A stretch of DNA of 64,000 nt from CAMASH01 sp041746635 (GTDB lineage: Bacteria > Verrucomicrobiota > Verrucomicrobiia > Chthoniobacterales > Terrimicrobiaceae): positions 1 through 64,000 of the forward strand of contig JBGTGQ010000026.1 of the NCBI GenBank assembly GCA_041746635.1, given 5' to 3'. Below the pieces are notes generated by a model. That model was not told the DNA's origin, searched no databases, and saw nothing but the letters and a program-made list of their open reading frames with translations. The position numbers were made by a program, and so were the translations under genes. Positions 1-8,078 of this stretch are shown in pieces. Numbering within the stretch: position 1 is the first letter of the stretch; every line of letters starts with the position of its first letter.

Positions 1-133
1 AAAGCCCTGCGGGTAGGAATGGCCAACCGCCGCTTTTCCCTTTGTCAAGCCTATGTGTAACATCTTCTCTGTCTTTCTGTCACTTAGCCTAAACTTTTTA
101 ACCTTATCTCTCACCCCTTTTTCAGACAGGCTC

Positions 134-946
134 TTAATGAACGGAGCGGACGGTAAAGTTCCTCGATTTTCCCTCGGTTTCGAGTTTGATCAGCCCCTGT
201 TTTTCAGCCCCTTTCAGGAGATCATTGAAGGAGAGAAAACCGTGAGCCCGCTCACTGAATCCGGGGTTGCGGCGCTTGATCGCCGGTTTGATCATGGACC
301 CCCAGATGCGATCCTCGCCGCGTTCCTCTTCCAGGGCCACGAGGGTCGTCATCAATTGATCCAGGGCCGCCTCACGCGTGGGACCTTCCTCCGGTTTCAC
401 CGAAGAATCCTTTACCGTGGCAACGGTCTTGCGCGCCGCCCGCGTGTGCTGGATTTTGTTATTCTCGCGCACCAGATCGTCGTAATACAAAAACTGGTCG
501 CAGTTGTTGATGAAGAGATCGGAACTCGAATTCTTCACGCCCACGCCGACAACCGTCTTGGCGTTCTCGCGCAGCTTGCTGACAAGCGGAGAAAAGTCCG
601 AGTCCCCACTGAGAATCACGAAGGTGTCCAGATGTTGTTTGGTGTAACAAAGATCGAGTGCATCCACCACCATGCGGATGTCAGCGGAGTTTTTTCCTGA
701 CTGGCGCACGTGAGGAATTTCGATCAATTCAAACGCGGCCTCGTGGAGGTTTCTTTTGAATTCCTTGTAGCGGTCGAAATCGCAATACGCCTTCTTCACC
801 ACGATGTGGCCGCGCAGGAGAAGGCGTTCCAGCACGAGCTGGATGTCGAATGGCGGAAACCGGGCATCCCTCGCCCCGAGGGCGATATTTTCCAAGTCCA
901 GAAACACCGCCATGGTGGCATCTGTCGTCGTGGTCGTTTCACTCAT
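134..946 (-). CDS. NYN-domain putative RNase with C-terminal LOTUS/OST-HTH-like domain
   Basis: 270 aa. Residues about 12-145 form an NYN (PIN-fold) nuclease domain: FLDLENI with Asp17, an Asp near 89 (KNSADIRM) and ILSGDSDFSPL with Asp115/Asp117 give the acidic metal-binding cluster of LabA/NYN proteins. After a charged linker, residues about 190-265 (LMTTLVALEEERGEDRIWGS then KPAIKRRNPGF) resemble an OST-HTH/LOTUS domain, an RNA-binding winged helix. The known pairing suggests an RNA-targeted nuclease; the substrate is unknown. The N-terminus is Thr-rich (SETTTTTDAT). It is the last of four minus-strand genes, 40 bases after the MarC gene, and may share their transcript. Confidence 0.85.
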   Translation of the reverse strand: MSETTTTTDATMAVFLDLENIALGARDARFPPFDIQLVLERLLLRGHIVVKKAYCDFDRYKEFKRNLHEAAFELIEIPHVRQSGKNSADIRMVVDALDLCYTKQHLDTFVILSGDSDFSPLVSKLRENAKTVVGVGVKNSSSDLFINNCDQFLYYDDLVRENNKIQHTRAARKTVATVKDSSVKPEEGPTREAALDQLMTTLVALEEERGEDRIWGSMIKPAIKRRNPGFSERAHGFLSFNDLLKGAEKQGLIKLETEGKSRNFTVRSVH

Positions 947-986
947 GCTCGCATCCTACCTCAAGACCGCGCCCAAGGCGATGGAA

Positions 987-1613
987 TCACACGTGGGGAA
1001 AGAAGGTGTTCTTCACCCCTTCGATCATGAGGTTCACCCCGATGGCAAGAATGAGGAACCCGAGCATGCGGTTCAGCGCGCCCACGCCGTTGACACTGAT
1101 AATGCGCACGAGCATGTCCGAATACCGCAGGCACACCCAAGTTAACAAGGCGATGATAAGGAATCCCGAGATGTATCCGGCATAGGCCAAAGGGGTGCTG
1201 CCATAGGTGATCATCCCGATGGCCAGGCTCATGGCTCCCGGCCCGCTCAAAATGGGCGTGGCCATGGGCGTGAGTGAAATATCCTCCTTGTCACTGGCGG
1301 CGTCGCGCTCGGCCGGGGTCATGCGACTGGTGTTGCCCAGCATGCTCCAGGCGGCGCGTGCCACCAGCAAGCCCCCGGCGATACGCAGATCATTGAGCGA
1401 GATGCCGAAAAAGCGCAGAAGGTACGATCCAAACACGAGGGAAAACAGAAGAATGAGGAAGGTGTAGAAAGAGGCCTTGCGGGCCTGGCGATGCCGGAAC
1501 TCGGCCGAATCGTCCTGCGTCATCATGTAAAACATGGTCGCGTGACCGATGGGATTGATGATGGGAAACATCGCAGCAACCGAGAGGCTCAGAGCGCTGA
1601 AAAATTGGTCCAT
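987..1613 (-). CDS. MarC family integral membrane protein
   Basis: 208 aa, the usual length for MarC/UPF0056 proteins, with six hydrophobic segments. The N-terminus (AAMFPIINPIGHATMFY) carries the family's NPxG/A-type motif in the first membrane segment, and a middle stretch (TPILSGPGAMSLAIGMI) matches the second conserved P-G-P-G/A region. The family is widespread in inner membranes; its transported substrate is not established, and the early link to multiple antibiotic resistance was not upheld. The gene follows the cupin gene after 12 bases and precedes the NYN gene, so an operon is likely. Confidence 0.9.
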   Translation of the reverse strand: MDQFFSALSLSVAAMFPIINPIGHATMFYMMTQDDSAEFRHRQARKASFYTFLILLFSLVFGSYLLRFFGISLNDLRIAGGLLVARAAWSMLGNTSRMTPAERDAASDKEDISLTPMATPILSGPGAMSLAIGMITYGSTPLAYAGYISGFLIIALLTWVCLRYSDMLVRIISVNGVGALNRMLGFLILAIGVNLMIEGVKNTFFPHV

Positions 1614-1625
1614 AAGATCAACCTC

Positions 1626-2063
1626 CTATTTGACGGCCCGTTCGGTGAAGGGCTTCGCTTTTTCGCCCATGACAAACATAACCAGCCTGACCGGCTCGGT
1701 TCCCCGGTTTGTGCCGTTGTGCAGAAAATTGATGCTCTCCGCCATGGCTTGACCGGCCTTGATCTGAACAATTTTGCCGCCTTCCATTTCGACATCGAGT
1801 GCTCCGGAAAGAAGGTAGGCGAAGCAGGGAAAGGGATGCTTGTGCCAGCCGGTCTCGGCCCCGGGCGGGATCTCCACCTGCACGGCTGTGACCTCGGCTG
1901 CGTCCGTCGTCGGGTACACGATGGGCTGTCCCGCCACGGTGGTCATGGTCCGCAGGAGCGGCATCACCTGGATTTCACTCTTGTAGCCCTCGGCGGTATC
2001 TGGTTCCGCATAGAGCGGCGCGGCGAGGACGAGGGAGGTGAAAAGAAACAGTTTAATTTTCAT
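1626..2063 (-). CDS. Secreted small cupin-domain protein
   Basis: 145 aa from the chosen ATG at 2063. A longer in-frame start at 2126 lies inside the upstream gene and would bury the signal peptide. Residues 1-18 (MKIKLFLFTSLVLAAPLYA) are a signal peptide. The rest is a single cupin barrel: motif 1 around PPGAETGWHKHPFPCFAYLLSG and motif 2 near INFLHNGTNRGTEPVRLVMF. The His-x-His plus later His are plausible metal ligands. It is probably a periplasmic cupin of unknown substrate. Its start overlaps the end of the DUF3817 gene by 11 bases, which suggests translational coupling. Confidence 0.82.
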   Translation of the reverse strand: MKIKLFLFTSLVLAAPLYAEPDTAEGYKSEIQVMPLLRTMTTVAGQPIVYPTTDAAEVTAVQVEIPPGAETGWHKHPFPCFAYLLSGALDVEMEGGKIVQIKAGQAMAESINFLHNGTNRGTEPVRLVMFVMGEKAKPFTERAVK

Positions 2064-2346
2064 AATTTTCAAGTCGTTTATCGATGACAAACGGTCCGAA
2101 GGGAAGCAGGGCGGCGATGAAGACAATGGCCGAACGAGTGAGCGGCCAGCGCTCCTCCAGCGTGACCTTCAGCAAAACCAAGCACAGGGCGATGAACAGA
2201 ACGCCGTGGGCCCAACCGAAAAGTTTCACCGCCTGCGGCATCCCGGCAAGATACTTCAGCGGCATGGCCAGGCCCAGGAGCAGCAGGAAGGAGATCCCTT
2301 CCGTCAGGGCCAGAAGGCGCAGAAGATGCACCGGAGATTTGATCAT
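2053..2346 (-). CDS. DUF3817 family membrane protein
   Basis: 97 aa from ATG 2346 (MIKSPVHLLRLLALTEG); an upstream in-frame Met at 2385 adds only a basic, unconserved leader. Three hydrophobic segments and the E-G-x-S/T motif in the first helix (ALTEGISFLLLLGLAMPLKY), together with the later GWAHGVLFIALC stretch, fit DUF3817, a family of small three-helix membrane proteins without assigned function. It is the first gene of the minus-strand group and is divergent from cca, so promoters for both directions should lie in 2347-2449. Confidence 0.85.
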   Translation of the reverse strand: MIKSPVHLLRLLALTEGISFLLLLGLAMPLKYLAGMPQAVKLFGWAHGVLFIALCLVLLKVTLEERWPLTRSAIVFIAALLPFGPFVIDKRLENYEN

Positions 2347-2449
2347 GCTGGGACTTTGACGCCGCCCGCGTCGTCCTGCAATCATCGAACAATTTCGGTC
2401 TCGTCCTGCGCGGTTGTCGCAGACCCGGAAAACCGCTTAGAGTTGCGGA

Positions 2450-3754
2450 ATGGAAATTACCGCCCGCGCCATTGTCCGACGCTTGCGCGAAGCCGGTCAC
2501 GAGGCCTGGTACGCGGGCGGCTGCGTGCGCGACATGCTTCTTGGCAAAACGCCCCATGATTACGACATCGCGACGGACGCGCGGCCCGAGCAGGTGCAGG
2601 CGATCTTTCCGCGCACCGTGCCGGTTGGGGCGCAGTTTGGCGTGATTATCGTGCTGGAGGGCGGCGGGGAATATCAGGTCGCGACCTTTCGTGCGGATGG
2701 GGTTTATCTCGACGGACGCCGCCCCGAGGGAGTCACGTTCACCACGGCGGAAGGCGACGCCCGGCGGCGGGATTTCACCATCAACGGGCTTTTCTACGAT
2801 CCCTCCAGCGAACGTGTGCTCGATTTCGTGGATGGCCGGGCGGACTTGCAGGCGAAGATCATCCGGGCCATCGGAAACGCGGGGGAGCGATTCGCGGAAG
2901 ACAAGCTGCGGGTGTTGCGCGGGGTGCGTTTTGCCGCGGCACTAGACTTCCGGATCGAACCCGCGACTTGGGAGGCTATCTGCACCGGAGCCTCCACGAT
3001 CCATGCGGTCAGTCCCGAGCGCATCCGGGAGGAGTTGATGAAAATCTTCCTCTCCCCCAAGCGCGTGCGGGGCTTCGACCTGCTCGATACGAGCGGGTTG
3101 ATGAACGAGTTGCTGCCCGAGGTTTCCGCCCTAAAGGGTTGCGAGCAACCGCCGGAATTCCATCCCGAGGGCGATGTGTTCGTGCATACGCGCCTGATGC
3201 TTTCGTTGCTGCCGGACCACGTTTCCATGCCTCTCGTTCTCTCCGTGCTTTTCCACGATCTGGGCAAACCCCGGACTATGCAGCGCGACGAGACGGGACG
3301 TTTGCGCTTCAACGGCCACGAATCGGTCAGCGCTGTCATGACCGATGCGATCATGCGCCGGCTGCGTTTTTCCAATGAGGAGATCGAAGCCACGGTCGAG
3401 ATGGTGCAAAATCACATGGTATTTAAGGACGTCCAAAACATGAGGATCGCACGGCTCAAGCGATTCATGGCCCGCCCGACCTTTGCGGACGAACTGGAAC
3501 TACACCGGGTGGATTGCCTGGGCAGCCACGGGATGCTGGACAATCTCGCGTTCCTCAAGACCCGCCGGGAGGAATTCGCCAGCGAACCGCTGATTCCCCC
3601 TCCCCTGGTGACCGGCCACGACCTCCTCGCCATGGGTTGGAAGCCGGGCCCAAAATTCAAGGAAGTGCTCGACGCCGTGCAAACCCGCCAGCTAGAAGGT
3701 TTGCTTCTCACCCGCGAGGAAGCTCTGCACTGGATGAGAGTCGAGTATCCGTGA
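2450..3754 (+). CDS. cca: CCA tRNA nucleotidyltransferase / poly(A) polymerase family with HD domain
   Basis: 434 aa class II nucleotidyltransferase. The head domain has YAGGCVRDML (residues 21-30) and DYDIAT (Asp37/Asp39), followed by RRRDFTINGLFYD and the neck region ERFAEDKLRVLRGVRFAAAL that selects CTP or ATP. An HD-type domain follows (VLFHDLGKP, His269/Asp270; NGHE; VQNHM). Such proteins add or repair the 3' CCA of tRNAs. Sequence alone cannot fully separate a CCA-adding enzyme from a CC- or A-adding enzyme or a bacterial poly(A) polymerase, but the HD domain favours the tRNA role. It stands alone on the plus strand with the GYF-like gene 1 base downstream. Confidence 0.9.
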   Translation: MEITARAIVRRLREAGHEAWYAGGCVRDMLLGKTPHDYDIATDARPEQVQAIFPRTVPVGAQFGVIIVLEGGGEYQVATFRADGVYLDGRRPEGVTFTTAEGDARRRDFTINGLFYDPSSERVLDFVDGRADLQAKIIRAIGNAGERFAEDKLRVLRGVRFAAALDFRIEPATWEAICTGASTIHAVSPERIREELMKIFLSPKRVRGFDLLDTSGLMNELLPEVSALKGCEQPPEFHPEGDVFVHTRLMLSLLPDHVSMPLVLSVLFHDLGKPRTMQRDETGRLRFNGHESVSAVMTDAIMRRLRFSNEEIEATVEMVQNHMVFKDVQNMRIARLKRFMARPTFADELELHRVDCLGSHGMLDNLAFLKTRREEFASEPLIPPPLVTGHDLLAMGWKPGPKFKEVLDAVQTRQLEGLLLTREEALHWMRVEYP

Positions 3755-3755
3755 T

Positions 3756-4232
3756 ATGCCCCAACCTGTGAACGAAGGAAAAATTCACATCGCCCGAGAT
3801 GGCGCCATCTTGGGCACCTTCGAGCAGGATAAAATCGAAGACATGCTCGACACGGGCCACCTGCTCCCCACGGACCATTTTTATGACGGAGGAAAGTCCG
3901 CGTGGAGATTGCTCACCAGTTGGACGGCTCCTTCGCTTTCGCCGCCCCCGCGACCGGAGCGGCGAAAAATCGCGCGCGAAAAAAAAGACGGAGTCTGCCG
4001 TGGCCGGTTGGATTGTCTCTTCGCCTTGGGCGTGGCCGCCGGCCTCTGGGTGGCAACGACCTGCGGCAAACCATCGAGAGCCTGAAACCAGACCACCGTC
4101 GGTCTTCACCGAAGGGCGGAGGTGGAAAAGGCCTTGAGCGAGACCGTGGAAACGGGCGGGAGCGAGAGCTTCGATGCCGACACAGAGGTCGGAATGACGG
4201 TAAAATTTTGCGAGGGAAGATCCCGCCGCTGA
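3756..4232 (+). pseudogene. GYF_2 (DUF4339)-like membrane protein interrupted by an in-frame TGA
   Basis: The first ORF (3756-4085, 109 aa) starts 1 base after cca. Residues 8-55 (KIHIARDGAILGTFEQDKI then DHFYDGGKSAWRLL) match a GYF_2-type domain, usually a cytoplasmic head on a one-helix membrane protein. A helix-like stretch (LFALGVAAGLWVATT) follows, then TGA at 4083. The same frame continues without further stops to 4232 and gives an acidic tail (VEKALSETVETGGSESF). Either the product ends at 109 aa or the gene carries a nonsense mutation. A local double frame slip between about 3965 and 4020 is also possible, because an alternative frame reads KKTESAVAGWIVS there. Confidence 0.5.
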
Positions 4233-4249
4233 CGATTTCGTGACGGTGA

Positions 4250-6073
4250 TTGAGCCGGGCAAACCATCACCTTGCTCTTGTCATTCCGACACACATCCGC
4301 AACTCTCCGGCCGTGCTCGAGTTACGGGACGTCACTCTTTTTATTGGCAAAGGCGAGGAAGTGCGACCTTTGCTGGCGGATGTCTCCGCCAAATTTCCGC
4401 GCGGGCATTTCGGCGCGATCATCGGACCTTCGGGCTGCGGGAAAAGCACGCTGCTGAAGGTCATCACCGGCATCGCCCATGGGGACGAGGAGGGCGAGGT
4501 CCACTGGGACGGGCGCAACCTCATGCAGGAGGATTTCTCGCCCTCGGAGATCGGCTACGTCCCGCAGTTCAGCATCGCGCACGACGATCTGACCGTGCGC
4601 GAGTGTGTGGCCTATTCGATGAAACTTCGGGTGCGCGGAATGCGCGGCGGCCCGCTCGATGAGGCGGTGGCACGCATTCTGGATGAGGTGAACATGACGG
4701 AATTTTCCGACCGCTTGGTGCGGGTGCTTTCGGGCGGACAACGGCGGCGGCTCGCCCTCGCCATGGAACTGGCCAGCAAGCCGGCAATTCTTCTCGCCGA
4801 CGAGGTGACGAGCGGACTGGACCCTCAATCCGAAGACGAAATCGTTACGCTCCTGCATGGTCTGTCGCGTACGGACGGGCGGGTGGTTCTTTCCGTCACG
4901 CACAGTCTGCGCCACCTGAGCTACTACGATTCGGTCCTGGTGCTCTATCAGGGAGTGGTCGCCTATCACGGGCCGCCGGAATTTCTAACCCATTATTTCC
5001 GCTGTGACGATCCGCAGGATCTTTATGGCCAAATCTCGCAGCGCGAAGGTCGGCAGTGGTCGCAATCGTGGAAAAAGCACCGCCACGCCTTTACCGTGGC
5101 GATCACCGGGCATGCCTCGCCGGATCTGGAAAGCGTGAACTTCGAAAGTGCGGCGGACGAGCCGGAGGTCACGATCGACACGGTGATGGCAAGCACTCCG
5201 AAATCCGAGACCCTGCCCCAACCGGGAATAGTCAGTCAGTTCCTCACCCTCAGTGCGAGGCGGTTCAGGGTTTTTTCGCGCAACAAGGCGCAGATTTTTC
5301 TTCAGCTCGGACTTATCTTCGGCTTCCCCATTCTGGTCGCCATCTTCGCCTGGAACGGATTGCCCCAAGTGCAAAATCTCTCGATGGGCCTCGATCAAAA
5401 CGTCATGGATCAGCTCCAGGAAAATATGAAGTTCCTCGTCCAAGGCAGCAAGATCGGCAGCCTGGTATCGGGCATCGTGATGTTTCAGGTCATCTTGCTC
5501 ACGCTGATGGGCGCAAATAACTCCGGAAGAGAGATTGCCGCCGAGCGCCTCATTTTCGAGAAGGAAAAACTCTCCGGCCTGCACCCGTTAAGCTACATCG
5601 CCAGCAAGGCCGTCTTCCTCGCCGCGTTGGTGGTGGCCCAGTCGCTTTGGATGGGGCTTTTCGTGCATTTCGTCTGCGGCTTTCCCGGGGACTTTCCTGT
5701 GCAGCTTGTCTTTCTGATTCTGGTCAATGCGGCCATGACTTCGCTCTGTCTGGCCATCTCCAGCCTGATGGGTTCGGCGGAACAGGCCTCGCTGGTTTCC
5801 ATTTATCTGGTCGGTTTTCAGCTCCCGCTTTCCGGGGCCGTGCTCGCGCTGCCGGAATGGGTCGGTTCGCTCACGCGGCCTTTCATCGCCGCCTACTGGA
5901 GCTGGTCGGGCGTGCTACAATCGCTCAAGGGCGAGCGGTATTACGACATCGTGCAGACCGTCATCCAAACAGCGCTGTCCCCCGCCTCGCTATGCCTTTG
6001 GGTGCTCTGCTTCCACGTCATCATCGGATTGTTCGTCGCCTGGCTCGGATGCCAGCGTCAGCGGATGGATTGA
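4250..6073 (+). CDS. ABCG-type half transporter (ATPase fused to ABC2 permease)
   Basis: About 600 aa. The ATPase domain comes first: Walker A IIGPSGCGKST, signature LSGGQRRRLALAMEL, Walker B ILLADEVTSGLD and switch His in VTHSLRHLSYYDSVLVLYQG. The membrane domain follows from residue about 335 (SQFLTLSARRFRVFSRNKAQ) with six hydrophobic segments. This order (NBD then TMD) and the RxxxxxxRN entry motif are typical of ABCG/White-type exporters, which act as dimers; the substrate is unknown. The listed start is TTG 4250; GTG 4313 (VLELRDVTLF) is equally possible because the recognisable domain begins there. A hairpin terminator candidate lies about 60 bases after the stop. Confidence 0.88.
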   Translation: MSRANHHLALVIPTHIRNSPAVLELRDVTLFIGKGEEVRPLLADVSAKFPRGHFGAIIGPSGCGKSTLLKVITGIAHGDEEGEVHWDGRNLMQEDFSPSEIGYVPQFSIAHDDLTVRECVAYSMKLRVRGMRGGPLDEAVARILDEVNMTEFSDRLVRVLSGGQRRRLALAMELASKPAILLADEVTSGLDPQSEDEIVTLLHGLSRTDGRVVLSVTHSLRHLSYYDSVLVLYQGVVAYHGPPEFLTHYFRCDDPQDLYGQISQREGRQWSQSWKKHRHAFTVAITGHASPDLESVNFESAADEPEVTIDTVMASTPKSETLPQPGIVSQFLTLSARRFRVFSRNKAQIFLQLGLIFGFPILVAIFAWNGLPQVQNLSMGLDQNVMDQLQENMKFLVQGSKIGSLVSGIVMFQVILLTLMGANNSGREIAAERLIFEKEKLSGLHPLSYIASKAVFLAALVVAQSLWMGLFVHFVCGFPGDFPVQLVFLILVNAAMTSLCLAISSLMGSAEQASLVSIYLVGFQLPLSGAVLALPEWVGSLTRPFIAAYWSWSGVLQSLKGERYYDIVQTVIQTALSPASLCLWVLCFHVIIGLFVAWLGCQRQRMD

Positions 6074-6131
6074 TTTTCCCGGCGAGGAAATAAAAGGCGT
6101 TGACAACCCGGGCGCATTGCCGTTCCTTTGA

Positions 6132-6172
6132 CACATCAATCGACTTGATGTGCCTCCTTCGAGAGGCTCTTT
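6132..6172 (+). terminator. Double hairpin followed by T-rich tract after the ABCG gene
   Basis: A perfect 8-bp stem (CACATCAA 6132-6139 with TTGATGTG 6145-6152, 5-base loop) is followed directly by a second stem (GCCTC 6152-6156 with GAGGC 6162-6166) and then TCTTTTC. The second hairpin plus T tract fits an intrinsic terminator for the ABCG gene. The first may be part of it or a protein-binding palindrome. Confidence 0.5.
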
Positions 6173-6509
6173 TCAAATCGATACCATCACGTAACGTCAG
6201 GATTTCTTTTTAACCAACCCGAAGCCGGTCGGGTGCAGCCACGACAAGGTGCTCCGAGACAGGCTTTAGGATTCCCATAATTACATACCCTCATGGCCGA
6301 CCACAGCAAACGGTCGAAAGTCCAGCGCTGCCAAGGAGTCCTCATTATCAGGCTCAACGCGAGGCTTTCCCCGCAATTCGCCGCCGCAAGGCCGGGGGAA
6401 GGCAGCCTATGCATCTGACTCGCAGAGCCATGACAAAGCCGCCGGTGAAAACATCAATTTTGATCTCTCCGAACCCATCCGCCCCCTAGCGGAAACAATT
6501 TAATTAGCC
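6173..6509 (+). other. Gene-free leader upstream of rho
   Basis: No convincing gene on either strand. The last 200 bases are C-rich with scattered short complementary segments, for example the GCCGCCGCAAGGCCGGGGGAAGGC stretch, and end in AATTTAATTAGCC just before the rho ATG. Rho is known to control its own synthesis through long untranslated leaders in several bacteria, so a rut-like autoregulatory leader is a reasonable reading. No named RNA family was recognised. Confidence 0.4.
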
Positions 6510-7949
6510 ATGACTGAAGAAAACTCGAATCTTTCCGCGACTACGGAATCCGCACCGGCAAAAAAAACCCGTCGCGCCGCCAATCCGGACGCCCCGAAAC
6601 GCCGCACCCGCAAGGCTCCCGCCGCCGAAAACGGGGCGGACTCCGCCCCCAGTGCGCAAACGCCGTCTCCGGAAATCGAGATTCACAAGGAAGCGGTCAA
6701 ACAGGTGGAAGACATCGACAAGGTCACGCCAGCGGTCGCTCCGGAACCCCCAAAGGAAGCTGCCGAGAATACACTTTCCCAGCCGCCAGCCGCCCCGGCG
6801 CAGCCCGCCCCGCCACCAGCGAGGGAGCCCCAGCGACCACCGGAACCCCCGGCCTTCGCCGAGGGCATCGTCGAAGTGTCCGGCAAAGGATTTGGTTTCC
6901 TCCGCGAACCCCGCCGCAATTTTTCCCAGTCGAACAACGACGTTTTCGTCACCCCTGAAGTCGTGCGCAAACACGCCCTGCGCGATGGCATGTGGATCCG
7001 GGGCGAGACCCGCCGCGGCAGTCGCGGACCGCAGCTTTACAAGCTCCTCGAGATCGAGGGTGAAAATCCCGACAACTTTCAGAACCTGCCCGTCTTTGAG
7101 GAGCTGACCACGATCAGTCCGAACAAACGCATCACGCTGGAAACCGTCACCGAACGCTACACCACCCGCGTGATGGATCTCATGACGCCCATCGGCAAGG
7201 GCCAGCGCGGTCTCATCGTGGCCCCGCCCCGCACGGGCAAGACGACTTTGCTCCAGCACATTGCCGATGCCGTGGTGAAGAACCACCCGGAGATGAAACT
7301 CATTATCCTGCTGGTGGACGAACGTCCCGAGGAAGTCACCGAAATCCGCCGCACGGTTCCGTCGGCGGAACTCATGGCCAGTTCAAACGATTCCGACATC
7401 AAGACCCACACCCGCATCGCCATGCTCGCCTCCGAACGGGCCAAGCGCTTGGTCGAAATGGGCAAGGATGTCTTTGTGCTGATGGATTCGCTCACCCGCA
7501 TCGGCCGCGCCTTCAACAACGCCCAAGGCGGTGGTGGGCGCACCATGTCCGGCGGCGTGGATTCCCGCGCCTTGGAAATCCCGCGCAAAATTTTCGCCGC
7601 AGCCCGCAACACCGAGGAAGCCGGGTCTCTCACCATCATGGCCACCGCGCTCATCGAGACAAACAGCCGCATGGACGACCTGATTTTCCAGGAGTTTAAA
7701 GGCACCGGCAATATGGAACTCGTGCTGGCCCGCAACATCAGCGACCAGCGCATCTATCCGGCAGTGGACATCTTCCTCTCAGGCACCCGCCGCGAGGAAC
7801 TCCTGCTCCCCGAGGAAGATCTGCACAAAATCAGCGTCATCCGCCGCGGACTCGCCGGCCACAAGCCCATCGAAGCCATCGAGCGCCTGCTTTTCTTCAT
7901 CCGCAAATATCCCACCAACGCGGAGTTGTTGAAAAACCTGCCGGGTTAA
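6510..7949 (+). CDS. rho: Transcription termination factor Rho (long N-terminal extension)
   Basis: 479 aa, longer than the roughly 420 aa of E. coli Rho because of a 120-residue low-complexity head that is basic, then acidic, then Pro/Ala-rich (KKTRRAANPDAPKRRTRKAP, later PPAREPQRPPEPP). The cold-shock-like RNA-binding domain follows (VEVSGKGFGFLREPRRN; DVFVTPEVVRKHALRDG), then the RecA-like motor: Walker A VAPPRTGKTT (about 237-246), LLVDERPEEVTEIRR, Walker B DVFVLMDSLTR, Q-loop GRTMSGGVD, R-loop GSLTIMATAL and GTGNMELVL. All key motor motifs are present, so this is the canonical hexameric helicase that ends transcription. A divergent paralogue lies at 58.5-59.8 kb. Confidence 0.96.
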   Translation: MTEENSNLSATTESAPAKKTRRAANPDAPKRRTRKAPAAENGADSAPSAQTPSPEIEIHKEAVKQVEDIDKVTPAVAPEPPKEAAENTLSQPPAAPAQPAPPPAREPQRPPEPPAFAEGIVEVSGKGFGFLREPRRNFSQSNNDVFVTPEVVRKHALRDGMWIRGETRRGSRGPQLYKLLEIEGENPDNFQNLPVFEELTTISPNKRITLETVTERYTTRVMDLMTPIGKGQRGLIVAPPRTGKTTLLQHIADAVVKNHPEMKLIILLVDERPEEVTEIRRTVPSAELMASSNDSDIKTHTRIAMLASERAKRLVEMGKDVFVLMDSLTRIGRAFNNAQGGGGRTMSGGVDSRALEIPRKIFAAARNTEEAGSLTIMATALIETNSRMDDLIFQEFKGTGNMELVLARNISDQRIYPAVDIFLSGTRREELLLPEEDLHKISVIRRGLAGHKPIEAIERLLFFIRKYPTNAELLKNLPG

Positions 7950-7981
7950 CCGCCAGGCTGTTCAGTGGCGGCAATCCGGAG

Positions 7982-8020
7982 GGCGGCCATCATGGCCGCC
8001 TCTGACGGGCGAGACGCCCG
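7982..8020. terminator. Two strong hairpins between convergent rho and mlaD-like genes
   Basis: GGCGGCCAT (7982-7990) pairs perfectly with ATGGCCGCC (7992-8000), and CGGGCG (8006-8011) pairs with CGCCCG (8015-8020). The site lies between two convergent genes, so it may act as a bidirectional terminator. There is no T tract on either side, and the pattern also resembles dispersed palindromic repeats. Confidence 0.5.
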
Positions 8021-8078
8021 CCTTCCGTAAAATCCCACCGTGAACAGTGCGGGAAATCAGTGGCGCAAATCGCCCGCT

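Noticed and set aside
53..700. Long open frame opposite the NYN gene
   Set aside because: It lies antisense to a gene with clear domain motifs, and its translation shows no family features.
6187..6414. 75-aa minus-strand ORF in the rho leader
   Set aside because: No family features and no conserved context; more likely part of a leader.
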